DNA of 64,000 nucleotides from the NCBI RefSeq assembly GCF_024139115.2, contig NC_085140.1, positions 156,576,452-156,640,451 on the forward strand. Reading direction: 5' to 3'. The number at the start of each line of letters is the position of its first letter. Within the stretch, counting starts at the first letter, position 1. The position numbers and the translations under genes were made by a program. This stretch comes from Armigeres subalbatus. Its lineage: Eukaryota > Arthropoda > Insecta > Diptera > Culicidae. Below the pieces are notes generated by a model. It was not told the origin of the DNA. It saw only the letters and a program-made list of their open reading frames with translations, and did not search any database. Of this stretch, positions 34,461 to 45,369 are shown one piece after another.

Positions 34461-35059
34461 GCGGGTCGATTAGGACCGCGCTGATAGCGTGTGATAACCA
34501 CCAAGGACCGCGAAGAGAGCGTGTCGATTAAAATTGCGCTGACAGCGGGTCGGTTAGGACCGCGCTGATAGCGGGTCGGTTAGGACCGCGCCGAGTGGGT
34601 CGTTTAGGACCGCGCTGAGAGCGAGTCGATTAGGACCGCGCTGATAGCGGGTCGATTGGGGCCGCGCTGACAGCGGGTCGGTTAGGACCGCGCTGATAGC
34701 GGGTCGATAACCATCAAGGATCGCGAAGAGAGCGGGTCGATTAGAATTGCGCTGAGAGCGGGTTGATTAGGACCGCGCCGAGAGCGGGTCGATTAGGACC
34801 GCGCTGATAGCGGGTCGATTAGGACCGCGCTGATAGCGGGTCGATTAGCACCGCGCTGGAAGTGGGTCGATTGGAACCGCGCTCATAGCGGGTCGATTAG
34901 GACCGCGCTGAAAGTGGGTCGATTAGAACCGTGCTCATTGCAAATCGATAAGGACCGCGCTGATGGCGAGTCCATTATGACCGCGTTGAGAGTCGGTCGA
35001 TTAGAACCGCCTTGAGAGCGGTTCGATTAAGACGGTGCTGAGAGCCGGTTGATTAAGAC
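34461..35059 (+). repeat. 26-bp GC-rich minisatellite, about 23 units
   Basis: The unit GCGGGTCGATTAGGACCGCG plus CTGATA is repeated with substitutions and a few indels over 599 bases. Each unit has GCGGGTCG...and ACCGCGC, giving partial dyads. It stands out from the AT-rich LTR-element interior. All units share one orientation. Confidence 0.92.
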
Positions 35060-36383
35060 GTAAATTTTCAGTCGATCGGTTGTATCGCGGGATAATGAGA
35101 TGTTTTCATAGTGGGTTAATAGGAATAGTGGATGTACAATGTACATGTAGAACTGTACACAGTGTAACTAGTTGTCATTGTCGTGCACAATCCACTGCGT
35201 AATAGAACCGAGCAGAAAGAAAAAAGAAAAAACACTGATTTATCAATGATGTTGAAGAAGCTAAAGAAGTGTTCGGTTATCCATTGCTGTAGTGATGATA
35301 AGATCAATTCTTGGATGCACTGTTATCAACGGACCAAATGTAAAAATCTCCTTCATACTGTTGATTTAACATGTTGTCTGAAAAATGAAAGAATTGCGTT
35401 TAAGGCAAATGGATGGCAGTTGAATTGCAAACTGAGAAAAGTCAATAACTGGAGATGAGGATCATGAAGATTGGGGCTAATAAGGAGCAGTCCCTAACAT
35501 GGGACACTAACCTGACAGTTATGAACAAGGAAGAACTTCAGCAGCGCTCTTCGATGATAACGTCAACGATTTTAGGAAAAGCCGTATTGTGAGCTTTTGG
35601 ATGATGGTATACCAGGTAACTGCCCATTTGAAACAAAAAAAAAACACATTAATAAAGATAAAAAAACTGCACAATCCACATTTCCAGACTTCCGCAGTTT
35701 TATTTTAATTGTGTTTATAAAACCCGCTCTACGTAGTCTAGGACGTGTAGTTGGATCAGCTTTTCTTCAAAGAACCTGTATGGACAAAGTCTCAACAGAT
35801 ACATAGCAAAAGAGGAAGAACTCAAAGAAGAAGAGAAGGTGAATGTAGAGCCATAGAAGAAGAATAAGATAATACCTACATACCTCTACAATTCTACATA
35901 CACATGTGTTAAGAGGATTGTGCAGCTGTCGAACGATTTTTAATATGTTACCATTGTTTGTAGATGACGATGAATTGTGTTGTTCTCTTGAAAAGTGTTA
36001 TGCACATAAAACGTAATTTAACCTCTACACAATTTTAAATATTGGCTGATTAAAAACCACGTGGATATCTACCCTATGCAATTTTTAGCGGGAGACAAGC
36101 TCCAAGAAAAAAAAAGGGTTAGGTTTTTTTTTTAGCGAGAATGTTACCGTGAACTGGTAAATTCACGAAAGTGTATATACCCTGAGACAGTTGATCATGA
36201 GAGTTTTGGAGGTGCTTCGAACTGGGTCCGAATTGATAAATATTTAATTAACAATCCAAGGAAGATCAACTATGAATGGAGTGCTGGACATATGCTTATT
36301 TGACTAAATTGGTTTTCGAATCACAAAAAAGGAAATAATTTCACATGAATGTCAGATTGTAACCGTGACATACACCTTTTTTC
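35060..36383 (+). other. LTR-element interior without retroviral-type domains
   Basis: The longest frame starting with ATG (35246-35458, 70 residues) is Lys/Cys-rich (LKKLKKC, CCSDDK, TCCLKN). It has no CCHC knuckle or known domain and is probably not a gene. Poly-A and GAAGAAG patches follow near 35640 and 35815-35875. Confidence 0.5.
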
Positions 36384-36397
36384 AAGAGGAAGGTGGA
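36384..36397 (+). promoter_or_regulatory. Polypurine tract
   Basis: AAGAGGAAGGTGGA lies directly before the 3' LTR, the expected position of the plus-strand primer. One T interrupts the purines. Confidence 0.8.
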
Positions 36398-36577
36398 TGT
36401 GTGGTACTAACTCAGAGTGAATGAATGATCGACTTGAGTGAACACTCACCGTGAGACTCTCCATAGTCATCCAAGCAATCTATGTGTTACCTTACCTCAA
36501 TTAGTTTGTAAACGTCAAGCAGGCAAGACGTATAAGGCCCAGAGTGATTCCTTTTTGTTAGTATTTAGGCACGCACA
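36398..36577 (+). repeat. 3' LTR (180 bp)
   Basis: It is the direct repeat of 34047-34226, with identical length and ends, and is followed by GTGGG. Confidence 0.85.
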
Positions 36578-36583
36578 GTGGGT

Positions 36584-37066
36584 GTTCCTATAGTTGCGGT
36601 AGTATGGTACACTCAAAACTTACAAATCAATCGCAGCAACCCACACTGTCAAACAGTTAGTATATCTGTTAGTTTCCGAACCGAGCCATAATATCTTTGG
36701 TAGCCCTTCTAAACTGGTAAATATCTTCAAAATACCTTAACATTTTTTCGTCTGTGCACCAATAGTGGCGGTAGTGTTCCTATAGTTGCGAATCCCATTA
36801 AAAAACAATGGGATTCGTAACTATAGGAACGCAAATTAAGAAATATCGCAACTATTGGAACATTGTACCAGTAATTGAAGTTGTAATTTTAGGCTTGAAC
36901 AATGAGTTCTCTTCCAACAAAAGCATTTCAATATAAAAATAGAAACGGTGAAACGAAAAAACGAATCCATTTTAAAGGTAAGTGAAATTGAATTCAATAT
37001 TATTCTGAGAAAATGGATAGTGTTGGAACGTGCTTAGTTCCTCCACTATTGGAACATTTACCCTAT
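36584..37066 (+). mobile_element. DNA-transposon-like element (TGTTCCTATAGT ends)
   Basis: The left end TGTTCCTATAGTTGCGG is mirrored by CCACTATTGGAACA at the right. Inside, a 24-bp-arm hairpin (36776-36799 with 36807-36830) repeats the same end motif. A short frame from ATG 36901 (MSSLPTKAFQYKNRNGETKK) ends at AAAGGTAAGTG, a donor-like site, and may be the first exon of a lost transposase. A worn relative lies at 38580-38870. Confidence 0.55.
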
Positions 37067-37600
37067 ATCGTCAAAGTAGCGTCGAATATGTGGCTGATGC
37101 GAGTTAAACTCTTCTCAGAAGCTAAAGGATTCATGGTAGCCAGCGAGGAACGGGTAATTGCGACGAATAATTATCGACACTGTATATTGCACGAAAACGT
37201 GGAGGACCGCTGCATGAATCAATAGAAGAGACGATCGAGCATACCATGTCGCCACAAATATGCTACAGATATGTGCCTGTCTCGGTTCTAGAAAATAGTT
37301 TCGTGAAACTGTATTGGGATCGCGAGATCATGACAAATGTCCTCATTCGTGTCAATCGACTCGATATAGTGGTCTACGACAGAAGGATGAAGTGAGTAAC
37401 AAGAACAAGGTAACGAAGTACCACGATTTGACGGAGGAGTTGAAGCACATGTGGTATCCGGAATTCAATTTAATTCAGTGTCTCGTAGTCGAGATAGGGA
37501 AGTCGAGTCAAGTATGAGACACTGAGGTCGAAATAGGTATCTGTCAAAGGTACAATCAAGTGGTGAAATTAAATGGAATTGTACAAACTCGTCTTATGAC
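37040..37600 (+). pseudogene. Non-LTR RT family X, C-terminal part
   Basis: The frame reads SNMWLMRVKLFSEAKGFMVA, then TNNYRHCILHENVEDRC (about 37170), CYRYVPVSVLENSFVKLYWD (37261) and LIRVNRLDIVVYDRR (37343). In another frame it reads KVTKYHDLTEELKHMW (37408). This is the tail domain that follows the RT in the same LINE type as 32690-34046. So one retrotransposon was split by the LTR element and the DNA-transposon-like element. Confidence 0.72.
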
Positions 37601-38579
37601 AAGACTTGCAGCATTTCTGAACCACTACAATTGATACATCCGGTGCAAACACTTATTATAGGATTTTGAGTCAACCGGCGAATGAGATCCACAGAGCCTA
37701 ATCCCCTTTGGCATTCAGATTACCCGCGGTAGGTGAAAATTCCCAGTATTTTTACTGAGGAAGTGCCAAAGCTGTATAATAATAATAAATATGTTAATGA
37801 AGAATTGGCCCTTGAAATCCAAATCTTTCACAAGAAGCAATCTGACCAAGATAAATGTTGAGGCAAAAAATCACCACTACTGGGTCGATTACTGGAGGCG
37901 CATGGTGGTTTGTTTTCTTTCGGATGAACGATGCGATGGTTCGTTTATTTATTTACATGGTAGAAATGAAGCAGAAGCACCGAGTGGATAATTTAATAAA
38001 CTTACTGCCGTGTTTACAGCTGAACTCGCTATTATGGTTTGGCGTAGGTCCTCATCGTGTCTGGTTTTTAGCCAAATTGATTATGGTGGAGTTCCGATGT
38101 GCCGATGTACCGGCGTGGTGAGATAATGAATTTAATTATTCACAAACATTTGACAAACAGATGCGGGATCGATGGGGGGAAAGCAGAACTGTCTATCAAC
38201 TGGATGTTGTTGGGCCCATCAAAAACCGTAATTAATTCGAATATTCAAGCCATCGGATATGGTTAATTAGATGCAGCTGACGCAGATGAACTTGGTTTAG
38301 GAGCGGGGTGAAATTGTTTTTTTTTTGTCTGTTTTGATTTAACTCATAGCAATTTGCTTACCATAGCAGTTTTCTAACCCCCAGTTCAATGTAGAGTCAA
38401 TGTTTCGGGTGTATGTATGCTTCTACTGGTTTATGCAATCTTTAATCTTCGAGTTAATCGCATCATCTCGCAAAGCATTTTGATTTCGTGATATGTTATA
38501 ATACTGATCAATGGGAAATAGTTGTAAAGTTATGTGAGAATCGGAAATGTATCTTCCAAATTATCAAATATTTCAAGCA
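37601..38579. other. Unassigned DNA
   Basis: No recognisable motif or repeat ends. 37855-38121 stays open in two frames without known domains. Confidence 0.35.
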
Positions 38580-38870
38580 TTTTGATAATATAGTTGCGAG
38601 TCCCGTTATTATTAAATAGCTCGAATTAAAAAAACGAAACTAACTATTGAAACAGAGTACCAATAAATTAAGGTTCAATTTTAAAGTACATTGGTGAAGT
38701 TTGAGGCGATGCAAGCAGTTTACTTGCGAAGAAGAGAAGGAAATCTTCCAAGTGTACTTTAAAGGTAAGCGGAATTCCTCCAATATTGGGTCTTTTACTT
38801 TATTGCAGTGAGAAACAATCTACTCTAGCTCACGGGTTGGAACTTAATAGTAAGTTAATGTAAAAGCTAA
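38580..38870 (+). mobile_element. Worn relative of the 36584-37066 element
   Basis: ATAGTTGCGAGTCCCGTTAT, CTAACTATTGAAACAGAGTACC and TACTTTAAAGGTAAGCGGAA parallel ATAGTTGCGAATCCCATTA, CAACTATTGGAACATTGTACC and CATTTTAAAGGTAAGTGAAA of the first copy. Spacing is similar. Confidence 0.5.
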
Positions 38871-40658
38871 TGAAGCACCGCGACTAACACATTAGATACA
38901 AACGTTGTTAAATACATAGACAAAAACCACGGATTTTTTAACAGAATCTGGCATCGTGACACCGTATATAATTATTACAAAGTATAATGAAATCCATCCC
39001 AATGTTTTGGTTCCAGTATATATATAATAGCCATTCCTTGATAAGAGACACACGCTCTTCAAAATTTTCTAGTATTTGACGTATATGTTTGTTTGTTTAT
39101 GTTTTCTCAAAAAATATGTTATTGATCTTTTCTTAAATGTAGCCCAAAAACGTCGTAGAGACGTTACGGTTATTTTGTTTAGTTTGTTTGAATAAGTTAG
39201 AGTCCTATACTGCCGCTAACCGCAAGTCGAACACATCTGTATATGGAGGCCCATATACAGATGTGCTCGACTTGCGGTTATCGGCAGTATAAGAAGAGTA
39301 ACTTCATGTGCCATGTTTGACAGGTCTCCTGCTTGTATGGAACGCGCATTTGGTATGGAACGGACAGACGATACTGTTCCAATCCTGACACATGCCGACA
39401 CTGCTATTATAGTCACTGTAGGATAAGTGTGTGTTGAATTAAAAAAATGTAAGATGTGTTGCCCTATGTCTCTTATTTTTTGTTGTGTTTACGATTATTC
39501 TATAATAACAAAGTAAAGGGTTTCCGACGTTTCTATCAAAATTCCGTTTTTGGTGCGACCCTTTAACCTTTATGAACACGTGAAACACGAGAAAGACCTA
39601 TTTTCGAAAACAAACTAGTTTATTGAACAATTTCTAATTCTGAGAGAGAGTATTTCCTTTTGTCATAGAATGGCTACATAGTCGTGTTTTGTTTAGTAAA
39701 AATGTGGTGATACTCAATGGAATTTATTTTTATGAAAGGGTTCTTTCAGCAGACGTGATATTTTTTATATTAAATCTTGTTAGATACGTTTAGTAATATT
39801 TTTTTATTTAATTTGCAAGCATTCACATCTATTTGACGAAATATTAAATAAAATAGCTATCAATTAAAATGCATTTTGTATAACGACAAGATTAAACACG
39901 TAAATTACATCTAGGTTAAAAATATTTTCAAATAATTGAAACATGCACAAAATTATATAACATATTTACAGAATGGTACAAATTCAGCGGCTAATATATT
40001 TCCTAGAAAACCGACATCTACGAAACTGATACCCTGAACATTTTGTTACCGAAAATTACATCTTCTAAATTTGGAAATCTTCCGAGTAAAATAGAAGCTA
40101 GCCAATTGCATCTACTATCGCTCGATGAACCAATTGTTCTACGGTATATCTATGTTAAATACTTCCGCACTGAGTAACAGATATCTATGGGGGGAGACAG
40201 GAAGGGATTGTACAGCTACGATGGGTTTCCTTCAGTGAAAGGACAGTACAAAAGAAAGGCCACTGATCGATGCGGTGGTTGTACGTTCGTGTATGAACCA
40301 GAAACTACGAATACGGTTGCCAAACGGGGCTACTACGGTATGGAATACTTCTACGGTTTTTTTTTTGGTTAATTTACTTTCAAAGGCTACGGCAACGAGC
40401 GGCCTACGGGTCTTACCTCCGGTTGGGGCTAATTCGGACCGTATACGGGTTTCGGACACTCACAACTGGTTCAGAGACAGTGCTTGGCATCGTCTTCATG
40501 CTTTGCTTGATTTGGTGTGGAGTTCTTATTTGGTATTTTTTACTTGGTATCAAACTACACACACATGGGAGCGTATGGTTGGCAAATGGCATTTTGGCTT
40601 AGAAAATGGAATTTCTTGACTGTGCACCGGATGCCGGGGCATTCGAAAAACTACCGTA
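38871..40658. other. Mostly unassigned DNA with one hairpin
   Basis: Apart from the palindrome at 39206-39291 nothing is assigned. 40187-40460 stays open on both strands without known motifs. If the exon at 40659-40754 is real, this would be its 3' UTR and flank. Confidence 0.35.
39206..39291. mobile_element. Near-perfect 41-bp-arm hairpin, probable tiny MITE
   Basis: TATACTGCCGCTAACCGCAA... (39206-39246), a 4-base loop AGGC, then the mirrored arm ending CGGTTATCGGCAGTATA (39251-39291). Only two arm mismatches were counted. TA at the ends suggests a Tc1-type MITE reduced to its inverted repeats. A structured small-RNA precursor is an alternative. Confidence 0.75.
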
Positions 40659-40754
40659 CTAGCGATCATTGTACACGCTAAAGAGGGAAGAGGAGCGCGG
40701 TCGGTTTTTGGTAACTTTTTCCAGTACTGATTTGAAGTTTTTGGTGTTCAGAAT
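40659..40754 (-). CDS. Possible last coding exon of an unknown gene
   Basis: A good acceptor, CATCTGTATATTTTCAG (plus 40755-40771), is followed in phase 0 by 31 codons and TAG at 40659: ILNTKNFKSVLEKV, then a basic/Ser patch RPRSSSLFS and the C terminus VYNDR. Codon use (CTG, ACC, CCG, CGC) is unlike the AT-rich surroundings. No family is recognised. Being phase 0 with its own stop, it could be an alternative last exon of the same gene as 15595-16041; that is inference. Confidence 0.4.
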   Translation of the reverse strand: MLNTKNFKSVLEKVTKNRPRSSSLFSVYNDR

Positions 40755-40957
40755 CTGAAAATATACAGATGAATGTGGTGAACAAGACTGGCACAATGAA
40801 CAGAAGCTAGAGCAAGCTTGTGCTGATATCTAAACGATTAAACATACAATATACAGAGAGAGATATATGGATAGGTGAAGAATAGGAATAGTCTGGTTGG
40901 AAGACAGAGTTGACGCTTTCCAGATGAAATTATTTCAACGAACTGACATAAGGCGAA

Positions 40958-41158
40958 GGACCATTTGGGCAGCACTCCCTATTCCCGCCCGCAACGTTTA
41001 TAATTTTGACTGCGTTCCAATCATATGACTAACTTTTTGTACATTACTTGAAACCAACAGATGCTAAGCGTTTACTGAAGACCAAGCATTATTTGGTTGT
41101 TATGCGCCCGAGTAATAAACGTTGCGGACGGGAATAGGGGGTGCTGCCCAAATGATCC
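40958..41158. mobile_element. MITE with 43-bp TIRs
   Basis: GGACCATTTGGGCAGCACTC...GCAACGTTTA at the left is mirrored by TAAACGTTGCGGACGGGAAT...GGGCAAATGATCC-type sequence at the right (41116-41158) with a few mismatches. No clear target duplication was seen. The length is about 201 bp and it is non-coding. Confidence 0.75.
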
Positions 41159-41464
41159 GATACCCTACTCTAACAAGTAATCGTTGAACTGAAATAAATG
41201 AAGCATCCCTACTTAGCGTAATGGCCAGAGAATATGATAACCATTTCGCCGAATGGTAAAAAGGAATTATGTCCTCTTCATATATTTCGGAATTGCTTTA
41301 AGGGAAGGGCCCATACACTTTTGTACCATGAGCAAAAGCAATATTTGAAAATGTTATCATTTATTTTCTATTATGCTCAACAATAATATGCATAACTGTT
41401 ATGTTTATAGATGTTAAGTGTACGGAGAACGACAGACAGCTTTGCCCTAATAAACGGGCAGAAA
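41159..41464. other. Unassigned DNA
   Basis: No recognisable feature. Confidence 0.35.
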
Positions 41465-41575
41465 ATTTCCTAGGCCGGACCGAGAATCAAACCCAGCCAC
41501 TTTCAACATGGTCTTGCTTTGTAGCCGTGCATTTTACCGTACGGCTAAGGAAGGTCCTATATTGTGCCATATAAT
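41465..41575 (-). repeat. tRNA-derived SINE fragment
   Basis: The minus strand reads AGGACCTTCCTTAGCCGTAC...CAAGACCATGTTGAAAGTGG with a box-B-like GGGTTTGATTCTC (plus 41485-41497), the same head as the SINE at 31486-31756. The 3' body is missing or diverged. Confidence 0.65.
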
Positions 41576-42214
41576 ATGTTAAAGTGGAGGCAAAATAGGT
41601 ACTTCTCCATACCACATGTACGTATATCACCTCCACTTAAGCATCTTATATCTTTAGCATCAACGCTTTTGAAGAATGTAGATTATAGAATGTCATATCT
41701 TTTGGAATAATGAACCTTGATTTACCGCATGATGGGTTTTGTTTATTTTCTAAAATTGACAACCATTGAATATCATAACTTTTTAAAAGGTGAAGTTTGG
41801 CATGCCGCAGTGGACGATCGCACCTCGTTGTGCACGGACGCGTTTTTTCACTCGAAGGTCCGCCATTGGTGTTTTTTTTCGTTCATGCGTTCTACCGGTT
41901 GCAGTGTCGAGCCACTTCCACTCCGGTGGAAAGCTCATTGGCTTTTTAGTTTCAGGACAGTGCTAATCAGCCAACGCTAGTTGATATGGTCCAATTTATT
42001 GAATCGATAAAAGAAGATCAGCATATGATGGGGACAGCGTACAAAGAATTTGACGAGAAGTCAGTCTATATAGGGAGAATAGTCCAAAATGCACCCCTTA
42101 ATCTTTTTCGATGTTTTCGCCAATATAAACAAGAATATCGAAACATTTCAACGTGTAAATGCAAAATTTACAAAACTAGCGTCATTTCACAATACCAAGC
42201 AGATTTTTATGATG
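41576..42214. other. Unassigned DNA
   Basis: Two open frames (41717-41980 and 41986-42294) show no motif; no repeat ends were identified before 42215. Confidence 0.35.
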
Positions 42215-45200
42215 GCCAAGGTCGTAGCCAAAGGAGGGCAGGGGGGGGCGTCGACCCCTTAAATTGTGAAAAGATTGAACGGGTACTGAAATGAATTCCC
42301 TCAAACATGTGCACTTTACGATCCAATCATATACAGAAAAAGGTGGTTGAAATTCAAAAGATTCCCAAAACTTATTAGGGCATCCAGGATCCATAATATA
42401 TGAAAGTTCAAAACAACTCGAAACATTTCGGGCTCAAAAATTCTCCTTGAAATCCTTCTAGAAGCTCCCCTGGGAACTTCTGAATTCCTCCGGAAAGTTA
42501 TCCACAAATTCCTCTGAAAATCGTTTGAAAATCCTTCTCATGTAATTGTAATTCCTCCTTATCTAGAAACCCCCCACTAAATTTGTTTTAGGAAATTCAC
42601 GAGGAAATTCCTTGAAGATTTCTTTTCTTCTCTCCAAGATTTACTTCTAGATATTTCTTCGGCTATTCTCTCTTCAGGAAGAATCCGGCATTTCCTTCAG
42701 GAATGCATTCGAGAGTTCCGTCAAGAATACATACGGAATTTCTTCCCAAGATTCTACCAGAAGTTTCTTCAAAAATTTATGACGGAAATCCTCCGATTTA
42801 GCTCCATAATTTTACTTGTAAATCAATAACAAATTCCTTCGAAAATTCTTCTAGGAACTTCTCCGGGCATTCCTCTCGGAACTCTTTCTTTAATTCCTCC
42901 GAGATTACTTCCAGGAAATTTTCCGGGATATCTCCAAACATTCAATAGCGAAATCATCTAGCATTCCAATCTGGAATTCTTTTCGCAATTACTTTAGAAT
43001 ATCCTTCAAGAAATCCTCTAGAAATATCTTCATGAATTTCTCCTGAAATTCGTCCAAGTATTTCCCCAGAAATTCTTACAGGTATTTTTTCGGGAGTTTC
43101 TTCAGGTACTTCTCCAGGAATTCCTTCAGGAATTTCTCTGGAACAATCCACAGGGATATTTTTATGGGAATTCCTTCAGATATTTTTTCGGAAATTCCTT
43201 TAGGAACTTCTCTAAGAATTATTCTAGGACTTCCATGTGGGAATTCCTCCGAAAGTGCTTGTGGGAGTTTCTCCGGGAGTTCTTCCAGGAGTTTTTCCAA
43301 GAAATTCTCCGGTAATACCTCCAGGAACTTCACAGGGAATTCCTGGAGGATATTTGGCAGGAATTTCACGGAAATGGGATTTCGGAAGTTCCTCCAGAAA
43401 TATTTTTTCTCTTCCTCAAGGGTATTCCACCGGATGCTCCTCTGAAGTTACACCAGTAGTTCCTTCGGGAATTCAATCAGGCTTTATTCCAGGAATTCAT
43501 TTAGCATTTATTTAGACATTTATCTACAAATTCCTCCAGAAGTTCCTCGGAGAATTTCTCTGGGAGTTCTTACGGGAATTCCTCCGGGAGGTTCTTTTAA
43601 GAATTCTTCCAGGAGTTCATCCTAGAATTCTTACGAGAGTTCCTCCAGGATTTCCTCCGGAAATTCATCCTGTGGTTCTTCAATTAATTCCTCCAGAAGT
43701 TCCACCGGCAGTTCCTCCGAGAATTCCTCTGATAATTTCTCCGGAAATTCCTATAGAAAATCCCCGGGAGTTACTCCGGAAATTACTCTGGGAGTTCCTC
43801 CGGGAGTTCCTTTTCAGAGAAACACCCGGAGAAACTGCCGAGAACGAGAAACGAGAAACTTCGGGAGGAATTTCCAGCTTAATTTCTGAAGAAAGCCTAA
43901 ATGATTTCCTGAAAAAGCCTGAATAATTTCCTGGAATAGCTTCTGGTGGAACTCCGGGAGGAATTTCCGGAGAAACTCCCGGATGAATTGCTGGTGGAAT
44001 TCGCGGAGGAACTTTCGAAGTAATTTTCTGGAAGAATTTCTGAAGAAACTCCCGGGAGAATTTTCAAAGGAACCCCGAGGAAACTACCAGAAGCATTCTC
44101 AGAAACCAGAGAATTCATCTTATAGACAAATCTCGTCTAGCTGAAACCTTTGTTGGGGACGACCCCTTTGTAGCTGGACCATCATCATCATCATCAGAGG
44201 ACCTCCCGGAGAATTCCCTGAGGAGCTCGCAGAGAAATTCTCGGAGGAGCTTCTGGTGGAAAATCTATATAAATTCCTGAAGAAGCCTAAATAAATTCCA
44301 ATTCTGCCGAAATTCCCGGAAGGATTTTCAGAGGAACTGCCGATAGAACTACCGGTATAATTCTCGAAGGAAGTCCTAGAGAAATTTTTGGTGGAAATGC
44401 CGGTGGAACTCCTGAAAGAATTCCAGGAGGAATTTTCGGAGAAACTCCTGGAGGATCTCCCAGTGGAAATCTTGAAGTTTCCACAGGAATTCTTTCAGGA
44501 TTTCATTGCGAATTAATTTAGGAATTCCTCCGAAAATTCCATCGTTGATTTCATTTTCGGTATAATTTCTGTATAAATTTCCGGTGGAATTCCTGGAGAA
44601 ATTCTTTGAAATTTTTACAAGAAATTATTCGAAACAATTCACGGAAAAATTTATGGAATTTACACAAGAAATTTGAAGATTTTTCGTGAAATTCTCAGGA
44701 ATGTTTACTGCGGAATTCTGCGGAATTTCCACGGAATATTTTTATTCTTAAAAATTATGGGAAACAGCACGAAATTATTTGAGTTATTGAGGGTATTTTG
44801 CAGAACTTATAAAGAAGTTCGTGAAAATTTTCTTGGAGAAAATAATGGTGGAATTTTCGGATCAATTCCCGGCAAAATTTATGGTGGAATTCCTGAAGAT
44901 ACTGAAGAAGAGAGGCATTCCTAAAGAATCCCTGATAGAATTTTGGATAGAATGCCAGGAGCAATTGTCGAAGGAATTCCTGGAGAAAGCTTGCATATTG
45001 ATTTTTCTGCCTATTTTATAATAAATATTATTTCAGAGAGGATTTTTTTTAGAAATTCAGATGTATGGTTCTAGTTTTCTTAAAATTATGGAAGAATGCA
45101 GGATTTTTATAATAATTGTTAGAGTCGATTTTATATTCTTTCTGAATACTAAGTTCGTTAATATTTTTCTCACTTTATTTAAAAATATCTGATGAGCAAT

Positions 45201-45361
45201 AAATCAAGCAGTTTTTGAATCCATTGTTGTTTTAATCATCATTGTTTCGATTTGGTTTCATGTGTTAATATTCATGTGTTTTTATAAAACTACAATAAAA
45301 CTACGACTTAGAAGACCAAAAAAGTTGCCTCCCCCCCCTTATCGAAATCCTGGCTACGCCC
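42215..45361. mobile_element. Large foldback element built of GAATTCC satellite
   Basis: The left boundary GGTCGTAGCCAAAGGAGGGC with a G run is mirrored at the right by CCCCCCCC...TCCTGGCTACGCCC. Between them, about 42410-43820 reads in the TTCCTCCGGGAATTC sense and about 43830-45010 in the reverse sense, so the two halves could pair over more than 1 kb. ATGATG occurs just outside both ends (42209-42214, 45362-45367) as a possible target duplication. No coding sequence; collagen-like open frames are repeat artefacts. Confidence 0.55.
42410..45010. repeat. GAATTCC-type satellite, inverted about 43.82 kb
   Basis: Degenerate 15-bp words with GGAATTCC cores dominate. Unit sense flips near 43820-43860. 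A short non-repeat patch with TCATCATCATCATC lies at about 44120-44200. Confidence 0.85.
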
Positions 45362-45369
45362 ATGATGAG

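Larger units (their letters stand above)
34047..36577 (+). mobile_element. Non-autonomous LTR retrotransposon carrying a minisatellite
   Basis: Two 180-bp direct repeats (four differences by eye) begin TGTGTGG and end CACGCACA. The left one is followed, after one base, by a 19-base primer-binding site. The right one is preceded by a purine tract. Flanks GTGGA (34042-34046) and GTGGG (36578-36582) are probable 5-bp duplications with one change. The 2.2-kb inside has no gag, protease, RT or integrase. It holds a 26-bp GC-rich minisatellite and AT-rich filler, so replication must have been in trans. It interrupts RT family X. Confidence 0.85.

Noticed and set aside
34461..35059. CRISPR-like regular array
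   Set aside because: Repeats are contiguous 26-bp units with no spacers, in a eukaryotic LTR element; it is a minisatellite.
40187..40460. Overlapping open frames on both strands
   Set aside because: No ATG-initiated frame with coding signature could be chosen; most likely UTR or non-coding.
42954..44484. Collagen- or silk-like open frames (GIPGEVPEETPEKIP-type) on both strands
   Set aside because: They are translations of the near-palindromic GAATTCC satellite and occur in several frames and both strands at once.
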